Below, in pieces: positions 18,087 through 25,790 of a DNA stretch of 64,000 nucleotides. How positions within the stretch are numbered: the first letter of the stretch is position 1; each line of letters starts with the position of its first letter. A program made the translations under genes and the position numbers. The notes beneath the pieces are model-generated. The model was not told the DNA's origin, did no database searches, and was given only the letters and a program-made list of their open reading frames with translations. Source of the DNA: Limosilactobacillus fermentum (GTDB lineage Bacteria; Bacillota; Bacilli; Lactobacillales; Lactobacillaceae); assembly GCF_013394085.1 (NCBI RefSeq), contig NZ_CP040910.1:1273318-1337317 (forward strand), read 5' to 3'.

Positions 18087-19376
18087 TTAGTTCTCCTTTC
18101 GTTGGTAAACCACTTGGCCGTCAACCATCGTCATCACGGTTTGCCCGTAGACGGTCATCCCGGTAAAGGGTGAATTGATTCCCTTGGACAGGTAGTCACG
18201 CTGGTCGATAACGTAGGGGTGGTTGAGGTCAAAGACGGCGATGTCGGCGGGCTTACCGACCTCTAAGTGACCGGCTTCGGTCAGGTTAAAGGCTTCGGCG
18301 GGGTTGGTGGCCATCAGGTCCAAGAGCCGCTCTAGCTTCAAGAGCCCGGTCTTGACTAACTTGGTGTACAACAGGGCGAAGGCCGTTTCACTGCCGGTGA
18401 TCCCGTTGGCCGCGCAGCAAAAGTCACGACCCTTATCTTCTTCGGTGTGCGGGGCGTGGTCGGTAGCGATCATGTCAACCGTGCCATCGTTTAAAGCCGC
18501 CACCAGGGCGCGCCGGTCTGCTTCGTGGCGTAGTGGTGGGTTCATCTTGTAGTTGCTATCGTGACCGTCAATGCACTGGTCGGACAAGAGCAGGTGGTGT
18601 GGGGTCGCCTCGCAAGTCACCCGGACGCAGTTTTGCTTGGCGAAGTGGATCATCGCCAGGCTGTCCTTGGTGGAGACGTGACAGACGTGGTAGTGGACCC
18701 CAGTGGCCTTGGCCAGGGCGAGGTCGCGAGCGACTTGGGCGGATTCGACTACTTCCGGGGCGCCGGGTAGTCCCAGGTAGCGGGACCGGTCCCCTTCCGT
18801 CATCACGCCGCCAAAGAGCAGCGATTCGTCCTCCACGTGGGCGGCTAACGGTAGGCCCACCGCCTTAGCGGCCTGCATGGCCCGGTACATCGTCCCCGCC
18901 GCTTGGACCCCGTTACCGTCGTTGGAAACGGCGAAGGCCCCGGCCTGCTTGACGCCGGCCATGTCAACCACCTCATCGCTAGTCCGGTCGGTCGTGATCG
19001 CCGAGTACTGGGCGATGTGAACCAGGCCGTCCTGCTTATTTTTAGCGACTATCTGGGCCACCTTGGCCGGGGTGTCCGGTACCGGGTCGACGTTTGGCAT
19101 CGCCCCAACCGTGGTGAAGCCGCCGTGAGCCGCGGCGGCCGATCCGGTCTTGATCGTTTCCTTTTCAGTTTGGCCCGGCTCGCGGTAGTGGACGTGCACG
19201 TCGACTAAACCGGGGCTGACCAGGAGGTTGCCGGCGTCGAGTTCGTCGTAATCATCGTCTAGGTACTCGTGGAGGTCCTTGCCAATTGCCCGGATGATCC
19301 CGTCTTCCACCAGGACGTCTTCTTTAACCAGGCGGCCATCGTTGTAGACGGTCCCGTTTTTAATTAGGGTTTTCAT
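18087..19376 (-). CDS. pyrC: Dihydroorotase
   Basis: Cyclises carbamoyl-aspartate to dihydroorotate. This 429-residue class I amidohydrolase has the zinc ligands [15 protein letters not shown] (about 59-73), [15 protein letters not shown] His near 270 (seen as EATPHHLLL) and IATDHAPHT with the catalytic Asp. The start ATG at 19376 overlaps the end of pyrB by one base. The 3' end nearly touches the carA start. Confidence 0.95.
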   Translation of the reverse strand: MKTLIKNGTVYNDGRLVKEDVLVEDGIIRAIGKDLHEYLDDDYDELDAGNLLVSPGLVDVHVHYREPGQTEKETIKTGSAAAAHGGFTTVGAMPNVDPVPDTPAKVAQIVAKNKQDGLVHIAQYSAITTDRTSDEVVDMAGVKQAGAFAVSNDGNGVQAAGTMYRAMQAAKAVGLPLAAHVEDESLLFGGVMTEGDRSRYLGLPGAPEVVESAQVARDLALAKATGVHYHVCHVSTKDSLAMIHFAKQNCVRVTCEATPHHLLLSDQCIDGHDSNYKMNPPLRHEADRRALVAALNDGTVDMIATDHAPHTEEDKGRDFCCAANGITGSETAFALLYTKLVKTGLLKLERLLDLMATNPAEAFNLTEAGHLEVGKPADIAVFDLNHPYVIDQRDYLSKGINSPFTGMTVYGQTVMTMVDGQVVYQRKEN

Positions 19377-20341
19377 TATTCCAAGCCCCCCAGTTTGCGA
19401 CCGCGCAGTACGGCTTCTAACATCGCCATCCGCATGAAGACCCCGTTTTTCATTTGGGCGACGAAGGCCGACTTTGGGGCTTCGACTAAGGAGTCGGCTA
19501 GTTCAACGCCCCGGTTAATCGGGCCCGGGTGCATGATGATCGTGTCCGGCTTGAGCAGGGCGTAGCGTTCCTCGTTGATCCCGTATTGCTTGTGGTAGTC
19601 CGCCGCCGAGAAGTCCCCTTCGTAAGCATCGCCGGCGTGGCGTTCGTGTTGGACCCGTAAGAGCATCATGACGTCGACTTCTTCGACCAGTTCGTCGATC
19701 GGTAAGAACTTGCCGTACTTGTCAAAGGCGTGGTCGTACCAATATTCCGGGCCGGAGAAGTACACTTCGGCGCCGAGCTTGTTTAAGATTTCCATGTTGG
19801 AGCGGGCCACCCGGGAGTTGGTGATGTCGCCGACGATCGCCACCTTGAGGCCCTTAAAGTGGCCAAAGTGTTCGTGGATGGTCATGATGTCTAGCATGCA
19901 TTGGGATGGGTGTTGACCAGAGCCGTCACCACCGTTCACGATCCCCAGGCCTAGGTAGTGGCCCGCCCCCGGGTTGATCAGTGGCAGGTAGTAGTCGTTT
20001 TCGGGCGCCCGGATCACCGTTAGGTCAACGCCTAAGGCATCCAGGGTTAAGCAGGTGTCATAAAGGGTTTCGCCCTTTTTAATCGAGGAGTGGGACGCGT
20101 CGAAGGGGATTTCGGTTAAGCCCAGCTTCTTTTCGGCCATCGCAAAGGAGGTGTGGGTGCGCGTCGAGTTTTCAAAGAACATGTTGGTCACGTAAACCGG
20201 CTGGCTAAGTTTCGGTGTCGGCGCGCCGTTCTTGAATTCTTCGGCCCGGGCAATCAGGGCGTTGACTTGGTCAGTCGTTAAATCCTCCACGGAAACAAAG
20301 TGTGGTAAAGAAACCAGTTGTTCAACGAGTTGGGTGGTCAT
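19376..20341 (-). CDS. pyrB: Aspartate carbamoyltransferase catalytic subunit
   Basis: Joins carbamoyl phosphate and aspartate. With the ATG at 20341 the protein is 321 residues, normal for Gram-positive catalytic subunits without PyrI. The start is fixed by AAAAGGAG eight bases upstream; the longer open frame runs through the attenuator and is not coding. Motifs: [12 protein letters not shown] (carbamoyl-phosphate binding), HPSQCMLDI (seen as GSGQHPSQ) and [11 protein letters not shown]. It is the first gene of the operon and directly follows two PyrR-type attenuators. Confidence 0.95.
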   Translation of the reverse strand: MTTQLVEQLVSLPHFVSVEDLTTDQVNALIARAEEFKNGAPTPKLSQPVYVTNMFFENSTRTHTSFAMAEKKLGLTEIPFDASHSSIKKGETLYDTCLTLDALGVDLTVIRAPENDYYLPLINPGAGHYLGLGIVNGGDGSGQHPSQCMLDIMTIHEHFGHFKGLKVAIVGDITNSRVARSNMEILNKLGAEVYFSGPEYWYDHAFDKYGKFLPIDELVEEVDVMMLLRVQHERHAGDAYEGDFSAADYHKQYGINEERYALLKPDTIIMHPGPINRGVELADSLVEAPKSAFVAQMKNGVFMRMAMLEAVLRGRKLGGLE

Positions 20342-20366
20342 GAGACATTCTCCTTTTCTGTACCCC

Positions 20367-20413
20367 AAAGAAAAAACCTCCCCGGGGCAACTTGGCGCTG
20401 CTCCAGGGAGGTT
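20367..20413 (-). terminator. Attenuator terminator of proximal PyrR element
   Basis: On the minus strand AACCTCCC (20413-20406) pairs with GGGGAGGTT (20383-20375) and is followed by TTTTTTCTTT. It ends 26 bases before pyrB, so transcription must read through it to reach the gene. Confidence 0.85.
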
Positions 20414-20474
20414 AATCGTTACCACTACCGTCTTTAATCCGGAAAGCGTAACCATTTTGCCCTCGCTGGAGCAA
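20400..20474 (-). promoter_or_regulatory. Proximal PyrR-binding anti-antiterminator and antiterminator
   Basis: A hairpin with stem TTGC/GCAA and loop TCCAGCGAGG (20474-20457) matches the PyrR recognition loop (UCCAGAGAGG type). GCTCCAGCGAG within it can instead pair with CTCCCTGGAGC at 20410-20400, which includes the 5' arm of the terminator, with one mismatch; this is the antiterminator. UMP- or UTP-bound PyrR would hold the loop and let the terminator form. Confidence 0.8.
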
Positions 20475-20500
20475 TTTGATGGTTTATTCTCTGCTGTCCC

Positions 20501-20540
20501 AAAAGAAAACCCTCCACTCGCATTCCGCAAGTGAAGGGTT
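20501..20540 (-). terminator. Attenuator terminator of distal PyrR element
   Basis: AACCCTTCACTTGC pairs with the complementary GCGAGTGGAGGGTT and is followed by TTTTCTTTT on the minus strand. It lies about 160 bases before pyrB. Confidence 0.85.
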
Positions 20541-20599
20541 CAACGGTGGCCCAAACTGGGCAATTTCTCCGTTACCTTTCTAGCCTCACGGGACTAGCT
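20541..20599 (-). promoter_or_regulatory. Distal PyrR-binding anti-antiterminator and antiterminator
   Basis: The hairpin CTAG-TCCCGTGAGG-CTAG (around 20597-20580) matches the PyrR loop consensus. Downstream GAAAGGTAACGG can pair with CCGTTGAACCCTTC, which overlaps the terminator's 5' arm, while GCCCA/TGGGC forms an inner stem. The design equals that of the proximal element. Confidence 0.8.
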
Positions 20600-20621
20600 T
20601 AAAGGACATCTGATTGCTAAT

Positions 20622-20650
20622 AATGTACCCCTTCTATAGGGGGTTGTCAA
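20622..20650 (-). promoter_or_regulatory. Promoter of the pyr operon
   Basis: TTGACA (20650-20645), a 17-bp spacer and TACATT (20627-20622) on the minus strand, placed directly before the two attenuators. The 335-bp stretch 20342-20676 is therefore fully accounted for as promoter and leader. Confidence 0.85.
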
Positions 20651-20676
20651 GGCTTGGTCATCAAAGTTTTGATTGA

Positions 20677-21135
20677 TCACCCGTTAACCTTCAGGTCGGC
20701 GTTTAACACGTCGGTGATCAACATGTGGCCCGGGGCGTGGGTAATCACCAGCGGCAGCTTACTTTGCATGATCGCGTTTTGCGGGGTCACCCCACAGGGC
20801 CAAAAGACCGGCAGCTCCCCGTCTTTGATTGTGACCGGATCACCGTAATCGGGCTGGAACAGGTCTTTGATCCCTAACGAAGCGGGGTCGCCAACGTGGA
20901 TCGGTGCCCCGTGGACCCTAGGCATCGCCGCCGTCACCTCCACCGCCTTAGCTACCTGGCTAGCCGGGATTGGTCGCATCGACACCACCATGTTACCGTG
21001 CAGGGCGCCGGCACCTTGCAGGGGTAAGTTGGTGTTATACATCGGCACGTTGACCTCCTCGGTGATGTGGCGCACCTCGATGCCGGCTGCCAGCAATTCG
21101 GCCTCAAACGAAAAGCTACCACCGATCAAAAACTA
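20677..21135 (-). pseudogene. DUF1445 (YcsI/D-glutamate cyclase-like) protein, 5'-truncated
   Basis: About 150 residues match the C-terminal part of the DUF1445 family: [14 protein letters not shown] (family form GCSFSFE, here with Gly for the Cys), [31 protein letters not shown] and [12 protein letters not shown]. Family members have about 250-270 residues; the first 100 or so are missing. The frame is closed by TAG just before FLIG, exactly where the glucanotransferase terminator begins, so an insertion or deletion junction lies near 21135. A start at the internal ATG (21129) has no ribosome binding site. Judged a remnant. Confidence 0.8.
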
Positions 21136-21175
21136 AAAAACGACTGATACTCATCAACGTTAGTATCAGTCGTTT
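21133..21175 (-). terminator. Terminator of the glucanotransferase gene
   Basis: AAACGACTGATACT pairs exactly with AGTATCAGTCGTTT over 14 bp, followed on the minus strand by T residues and the DUF1445 remnant. Confidence 0.85.
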
Positions 21176-21249
21176 CCTATTTATCTAGAAATCATAAATA
21201 TGCAATTCTTATCTTAAATCTGACAAAATCTACTATATTCTTTCTAAAT

Positions 21250-24200
21250 CTAATCGTCTTCAATATTAGCATAATAATCAGCGGAAGACATCGTTTCTGG
21301 CAAAGCGGTGTTAAATGCTTTATTATTACTATCATTTAAGTAGGCATAATCGCCATTAGCTAATTTAACAGCTAAGCCTATTCCAATGTTTTGTAGAGAA
21401 GTACCATTTTGATATTTAGCACTCCATTCAGTAATATGAACTGATGGATCTGGAGCTACTCCTGTTGAAACGGCCTTTGTAGTAAACAACTCAGGATATT
21501 TTTTTTGAAGTTCATCCAAGTATTTACCACCATAGTTCTTTTGTCCTTCACCACCACCACGAGTGTAGGCAAAGTAAATTTGATTAGCAAATGTCTTACC
21601 ATCTACAGTTAATTGTTTAGTATGTGCGTCGGTGCGAGTAACTGTTACAGCTTCCTGACCAGAAAAACCTATCATTTGGTTCATTACTAAGTCTTCTTGT
21701 ACCTTTAATCCAGCATCATGCAAAGCTGCTATTGCATTTGAAAGTTCTTCACCACTACCATACTTAGTTGGATTTGCTTCAGTTCCCAAGTTATAACGAT
21801 CAGTCATTGAGTAGCCTTCATTATACCGACTCCTATTAAATGGCGTGTATGCAGGTGCCATCCAGAAATCAGTAATTCCTAATTCATTAAATAGTGAGGC
21901 ATTATCTGCAATAATATTATATGCATGTTCTGCCTTTGACGTTGGCTCTGGTTGGAATAAACTAAAGTCTTCGTAAATCACGTGTGAATCTAATGCTGCA
22001 TTAGAGCTGTAAGTTTTATCACTTTGATTAGTTACTTCACTTGCCTTAGTAGTAATATTAGCTCCACCATTTAGAGGCACCCAAACCCCTAAATAACCGC
22101 TGACATATGGATTACTATATCCTTTTACTGTAACATTCAAGACTCCATTGCTATCTGTATGGTAAATTGTAGTATCACTAGAGGTTAATCCAGAATCTAT
22201 TGTTCCCAATAATTGTTTATAAGCTTGGTTAGCGTGAGCTTTCCCCATATTAATACTGATAGTTTGGTTAGCCATTTGAGCGTCATTTCCTACAACAACT
22301 GCAATACCCGAATTTCTACCAAGTATATCTGTCATTGAGACATTACCATCAATTATTCCTTTACCATATCTAACACTAGTAAGTAAATGGTCGTTGATCT
22401 TAATCATAGATTGACCACCACTTACATACGACTTACGAGCTTTCATCAAAGTGGTGATTGCATCATAGTACACCGACTTATTTTGCATATATTGATCGGT
22501 TTCATCATATAAATCACCATAGTAAACCTGAGGAACGGTATCCTTGTTAGTCAAGAGTAAAGCATATTGGGCAGGCAAGTTATATTGAGTATACTTTTTA
22601 TCTGTCCTTGCTTGGTCAGCATAGAATTCTTTCCATGCTTGGTTTACATATTCAGCCTTATAACCGTCACTCATAATATCGGCAACCCCAGGATGATCAT
22701 CAATTACAATTTGATTAATTAAATTCTTACGTTGATCATGGTTAGTAACAAATGACCAGTTTGGTGTAGCAACATTTTCACTAACATCATTTTGACGGTT
22801 AACAATACTATTTGTAATTAAATTATTAATATCGTCACGATCACTAGCACGTCCTAAGACATTTTCAAGAGTATAGAAATAACCTGAATCCATATACAAT
22901 TCAGGATTGCTCTTTCGATCTAACATATTAGCTGCTCCTGAATGATATCCTTCATTGTAGATCAAATGATCGTTTGCATTAGCCTGATTACCCTTAGTAT
23001 TGTATATACTATTAATCAATTGAGCTGCTTGGTCTAAAACATCCGCATCGATATTATCAGCAGCATCAATTCTAAAACCATCAAAATTACCATTTGGATT
23101 ATAATTCATGAATTTACCATAATTCAAAAGGAAATATTCCCAATTAAGATTTTCAGCTTGAACAACTGGGTTAGAATTGTCAATATCATTACCAACCAAC
23201 AATTCTGGACTGTCATCGCTATTATTATCCCCATTTTGATTATTAATTGTTCGATTCATTAATCTGTAATTACTATCAGCATAACTTGTATTTCCGATTT
23301 TTTGATTCTTAGAATCATTATTAACAAAAATTACTTGATCATCATCAACGCTTCCACTGTAATCCGGTTGATATCCATAACGATTAACTACCGACAATTC
23401 TGAAGCCTTTGATAATTCTGGAATTGTAGTTATAAAATTATTTATATCATTAGCAAGCTGACTTGTGCTCTTAGCTGCTACAATATGTTGTTCAATTACA
23501 TAACGTAAGTTTTGAGCAACTTCATTCAATTTAATAGAAGCAGTGTTTTCAGACAAATCTTTAACTGAACCAGCTGTTAAACCATAATTACTATTTTCAT
23601 AACCATGATTTACAAAGTACTGAATAAATTTAACTTGAACATCTTTGCTAGGCCAAACGTACATTAGAATTGGACGCCAATCAGCTACTGTGGTTGGATA
23701 CCAAGTCTTACCATCCTGGCTTGTACCATATGGACGATACCAACCAGTATAACTAATATACCCATCAATATTATTAATAGAGTTCGAATCCATACTATAC
23801 GCCATATTTTCCCATGGACCTGCTTCAACTGTCTTAATTAAGGAATTGTCAGCAAGGCTATAAATATTCAGCTTACCGTTTTCAATCTTTCCATAACGAT
23901 TTCCAAGTAAATACCCATAATTACTGAATTTGTATACTTTACCATCAATCGTCTGTTGCCCTGTTACAGCCGCACTATCATTGCCAAAATAGTACGTATT
24001 TCCATGAATAGTTCTAAATTGGTTTGAAATTTCTTTTCCTTGATCATCAAAATAATAAAGACGATTATTAATTGTGACTAGCTTAGAGATGGCTTGTGCA
24101 CCATCTTCATCATAATAATTACCGTCTACCCACTTATTAGTAACTTTTAAGTAGGTTACTGGATCAAAGTAGTACCATTGATTATTCTTATCCCATTTGT

Positions 24201-25425
24201 ATAGTCCCGTGGCAATCCGACCATCTTTACCAAACATGTACCAGTCGCCCCATTGCGATTGAACATAATTATCATCTACACGTAAATGTGTCTGCGGATC
24301 AAAGTAATAGTAGGTACCGGCCCACTTAGCAACTCGACTGGCTGCAGTACCATCTGCAGTAAAGAGATACCAGTGACCGTCATTAGCCTGAATATAATTA
24401 TTCGTTACAGCCAAGTACGTTGTCGGATCAAAGTAATACCATTGATTATTTTTATCCCACTTATACAAACCGGTAGCAATCCGACCATCTTTACCAAACA
24501 TGTACTTTAAGCCCCATTGTGAGGTAACATAATCATCATCCACTCGAAGATAAGTAGTAGGGTCGAAATAGTAATAAGTTCCTGCCCATTGTTGAACACC
24601 ACTCAAGATTCGACCATCGTTACCAAATAAGTACCAATCACCCCATTGTGATTGACGGTAGTCATTATCTACACGGAGGTAGGTCGTTGGATCAAAGTAG
24701 TAATAAGTACCAGCCCACTGTTGAACACCAGATTGAGCAATACCGTCCTTTACAAAATACCAATTCGTATTTCCTTGAACATTTGTATCTGGAATTGTAG
24801 GTAATTGAACATATTGTGTTCCCTTCAAATCTTGATCAGTTTTACCATTGTATACCCACTGGTTATTAGCATTTTTTTGCCAATCAGTTGTTTGCTGGCC
24901 TTTATTCTGATCGTTGTTACCTGTAGATCCATTATCATTGCCAGCGCTTTCTTTTTGATCTTGTCCATTTTGAGACTGATTCGTTTTACCAGAATTATTT
25001 GGCTGAGGGACAGTATTTCTTACATCCCCAGTATTACTAGTTTTTCCTTGATCAGAAGCTGGCTGACTAGTATTAGTTATACCCTTCTCTTGATTTACTT
25101 GGGCTTGAGGAGTTGAACCACCAGTAGTTAATGTATCCGCTTGATACTGATTCGTTTTACCAGAATTATTTGGCTGAGGGACAGTATTTCTTACATCCCC
25201 AGTATTACTAGTTTTTCCTTGATCAGAAGCTGGCTGACTAGTATTAGTTATACCCTTCTCTTGATTTACTTGGGCTTGAGGAGTTGAACCACCAGTAGTT
25301 AATGTATCCGCATTAACAGTAGTATTGCCAGCTACTAAACCTAATGTTGCGGTAAATGTTACTACTGCCGCAATACACCATTGCTTGCCACTTTTGTAAA
25401 GTTTAAAGTGTTTCTTAAATTCCAT
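21250..25425 (-). CDS. gtfB: Secreted GH70 GtfB-type alpha-glucanotransferase (4,6- or 4,3-type)
   Basis: This extracellular enzyme of 1391 residues has a KxYKxGKxW signal (KLYKSGKQW, residues 8-16), a Ser/Thr/Gln-rich region with an exact tandem duplication, and about five YYFDP glucan-binding units (about 220-480). The circularly permuted GH70 core follows. Nucleophile DGFRIDAAD (D787), acid/base YNEGYHSG (E825) and transition-state stabiliser TNHDQRKN (D897) are spaced 38 and 72 residues apart, and motif I (LKVQEDLVMNQM) comes last. NEGYHSG and TNHDQRKN are the signature of GtfB enzymes, which act on starch or maltodextrin, and differ from sucrose-using glucansucrases. The linkage made (alpha-1,6 or alpha-1,3) cannot be told by eye. 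The gene is strikingly A+T-rich compared with its neighbours, a sign of transfer. No LPXTG anchor. Confidence 0.85.
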   Translation of the reverse strand: MEFKKHFKLYKSGKQWCIAAVVTFTATLGLVAGNTTVNADTLTTGGSTPQAQVNQEKGITNTSQPASDQGKTSNTGDVRNTVPQPNNSGKTNQYQADTLTTGGSTPQAQVNQEKGITNTSQPASDQGKTSNTGDVRNTVPQPNNSGKTNQSQNGQDQKESAGNDNGSTGNNDQNKGQQTTDWQKNANNQWVYNGKTDQDLKGTQYVQLPTIPDTNVQGNTNWYFVKDGIAQSGVQQWAGTYYYFDPTTYLRVDNDYRQSQWGDWYLFGNDGRILSGVQQWAGTYYYFDPTTYLRVDDDYVTSQWGLKYMFGKDGRIATGLYKWDKNNQWYYFDPTTYLAVTNNYIQANDGHWYLFTADGTAASRVAKWAGTYYYFDPQTHLRVDDNYVQSQWGDWYMFGKDGRIATGLYKWDKNNQWYYFDPVTYLKVTNKWVDGNYYDEDGAQAISKLVTINNRLYYFDDQGKEISNQFRTIHGNTYYFGNDSAAVTGQQTIDGKVYKFSNYGYLLGNRYGKIENGKLNIYSLADNSLIKTVEAGPWENMAYSMDSNSINNIDGYISYTGWYRPYGTSQDGKTWYPTTVADWRPILMYVWPSKDVQVKFIQYFVNHGYENSNYGLTAGSVKDLSENTASIKLNEVAQNLRYVIEQHIVAAKSTSQLANDINNFITTIPELSKASELSVVNRYGYQPDYSGSVDDDQVIFVNNDSKNQKIGNTSYADSNYRLMNRTINNQNGDNNSDDSPELLVGNDIDNSNPVVQAENLNWEYFLLNYGKFMNYNPNGNFDGFRIDAADNIDADVLDQAAQLINSIYNTKGNQANANDHLIYNEGYHSGAANMLDRKSNPELYMDSGYFYTLENVLGRASDRDDINNLITNSIVNRQNDVSENVATPNWSFVTNHDQRKNLINQIVIDDHPGVADIMSDGYKAEYVNQAWKEFYADQARTDKKYTQYNLPAQYALLLTNKDTVPQVYYGDLYDETDQYMQNKSVYYDAITTLMKARKSYVSGGQSMIKINDHLLTSVRYGKGIIDGNVSMTDILGRNSGIAVVVGNDAQMANQTISINMGKAHANQAYKQLLGTIDSGLTSSDTTIYHTDSNGVLNVTVKGYSNPYVSGYLGVWVPLNGGANITTKASEVTNQSDKTYSSNAALDSHVIYEDFSLFQPEPTSKAEHAYNIIADNASLFNELGITDFWMAPAYTPFNRSRYNEGYSMTDRYNLGTEANPTKYGSGEELSNAIAALHDAGLKVQEDLVMNQMIGFSGQEAVTVTRTDAHTKQLTVDGKTFANQIYFAYTRGGGEGQKNYGGKYLDELQKKYPELFTTKAVSTGVAPDPSVHITEWSAKYQNGTSLQNIGIGLAVKLANGDYAYLNDSNNKAFNTALPETMSSADYYANIEDD
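24975..25311. repeat. Tandem duplication inside the glucanotransferase gene (166 identical bp, period 171)
   Basis: 24975-25140 and 25146-25311 are identical by eye, separated by five bases, so the period is 57 codons. It encodes two copies of a Gly/Ser/Thr/Gln-rich segment containing DTLTTGGSTPQAQVNQEKG. Identity at the DNA level implies a recent duplication. Confidence 0.9.
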
Positions 25426-25452
25426 AACTATTCCTCTTAAATTTAATTATTA

Positions 25453-25488
25453 CGTTATAAATATAACGCAAAAATAGACCGTTTTCAA
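25453..25488 (-). promoter_or_regulatory. Glucanotransferase promoter with overlapping palindrome
   Basis: TTGAAA (25488-25483), 17 bp and TATATT (25465-25460) on the minus strand. The -10 lies inside the palindrome CGTTATA-AA-TATAACG (25453-25468), which could be an operator. An AGAGGA Shine-Dalgarno precedes the ATG at 25425. Confidence 0.75.
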
Positions 25489-25526
25489 TTGAAAATCTAA
25501 TCGCTTTTGAACTTCTTCTACTGTTT

Positions 25527-25622
25527 CTAGAGGTGCACCACTAGAGGTTGCCACAGTTCTTGACCATCAACGTTGCTCTTTTTCCCCCAGAGTGCCTTAA
25601 CTTGTTTAGATAGTTCTTTCAT
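25527..25622 (-). pseudogene. Fragment resembling the N terminus of type I CRISPR helicase-nuclease Cas3
   Basis: The frame from the ATG at 25622 reads MKELSKQVKALWGKKS followed by NVDGQELWQPLVVHL and a stop at 25527. The pattern LWGKKS-x-xDGQ-x-LW-x-PLxxHL is what the start of the Cas3 HD domain looks like in lactobacilli, where HL is followed by DT. Only 31 codons remain. A GGGGAT ribosome binding site and an upstream TGCTATAAT promoter are preserved, as if the fragment were the left-over 5' end of a cas operon. The next bases do not continue the family in this frame. Identification rests on memory of the motif, not a search. Confidence 0.5.
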
Positions 25623-25667
25623 TACTCAATCCCCAATTGTTTTAAAATCGCTTTCACATAACTTTTG

Positions 25668-25676
25668 TATTATAGC
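25668..25676 (-). promoter_or_regulatory. Extended -10 promoter before the cas3-like fragment
   Basis: TGCTATAAT on the minus strand lies about 50 bp before the fragment's ATG; no good -35 is seen. The rest of the A+T-rich gap 25426-25790 outside this, the fragment and the gtfB promoter shows nothing recognisable. Confidence 0.5.
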
Positions 25677-25790
25677 AAAATTTTTATCAAATTTCATTCC
25701 GCCTTTTCTTTACTACCACCTCCCTTAATGACTATTCTCCCACACCACTTTGACATATCATGTCGCTAGCCAAAAAAAGCCCAAATTTCC

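Noticed and set aside
20342..20530. Upstream extension of pyrB by 63 codons
   Set aside because: The open frame crosses both attenuators; the ATG at 20341 has a perfect ribosome binding site and matches the family start.
24805..25116. Hydrophobic plus-strand frame opposite the gtfB N-terminal region
   Set aside because: It is the antisense of a Gln/Thr/Asn-rich repeat, which naturally reads as hydrophobic residues; no ribosome binding site.
24975..25311. CRISPR array
   Set aside because: Only two units, each 166 bp long and coding in frame; it is a protein repeat duplication.
21250..25425. Sucrose-type glucansucrase (dextransucrase or reuteransucrase)
   Set aside because: The acid/base and stabiliser motifs read NEGYHSG and TNHDQRKN, typical of GtfB alpha-glucanotransferases and not of sucrose-acting enzymes.
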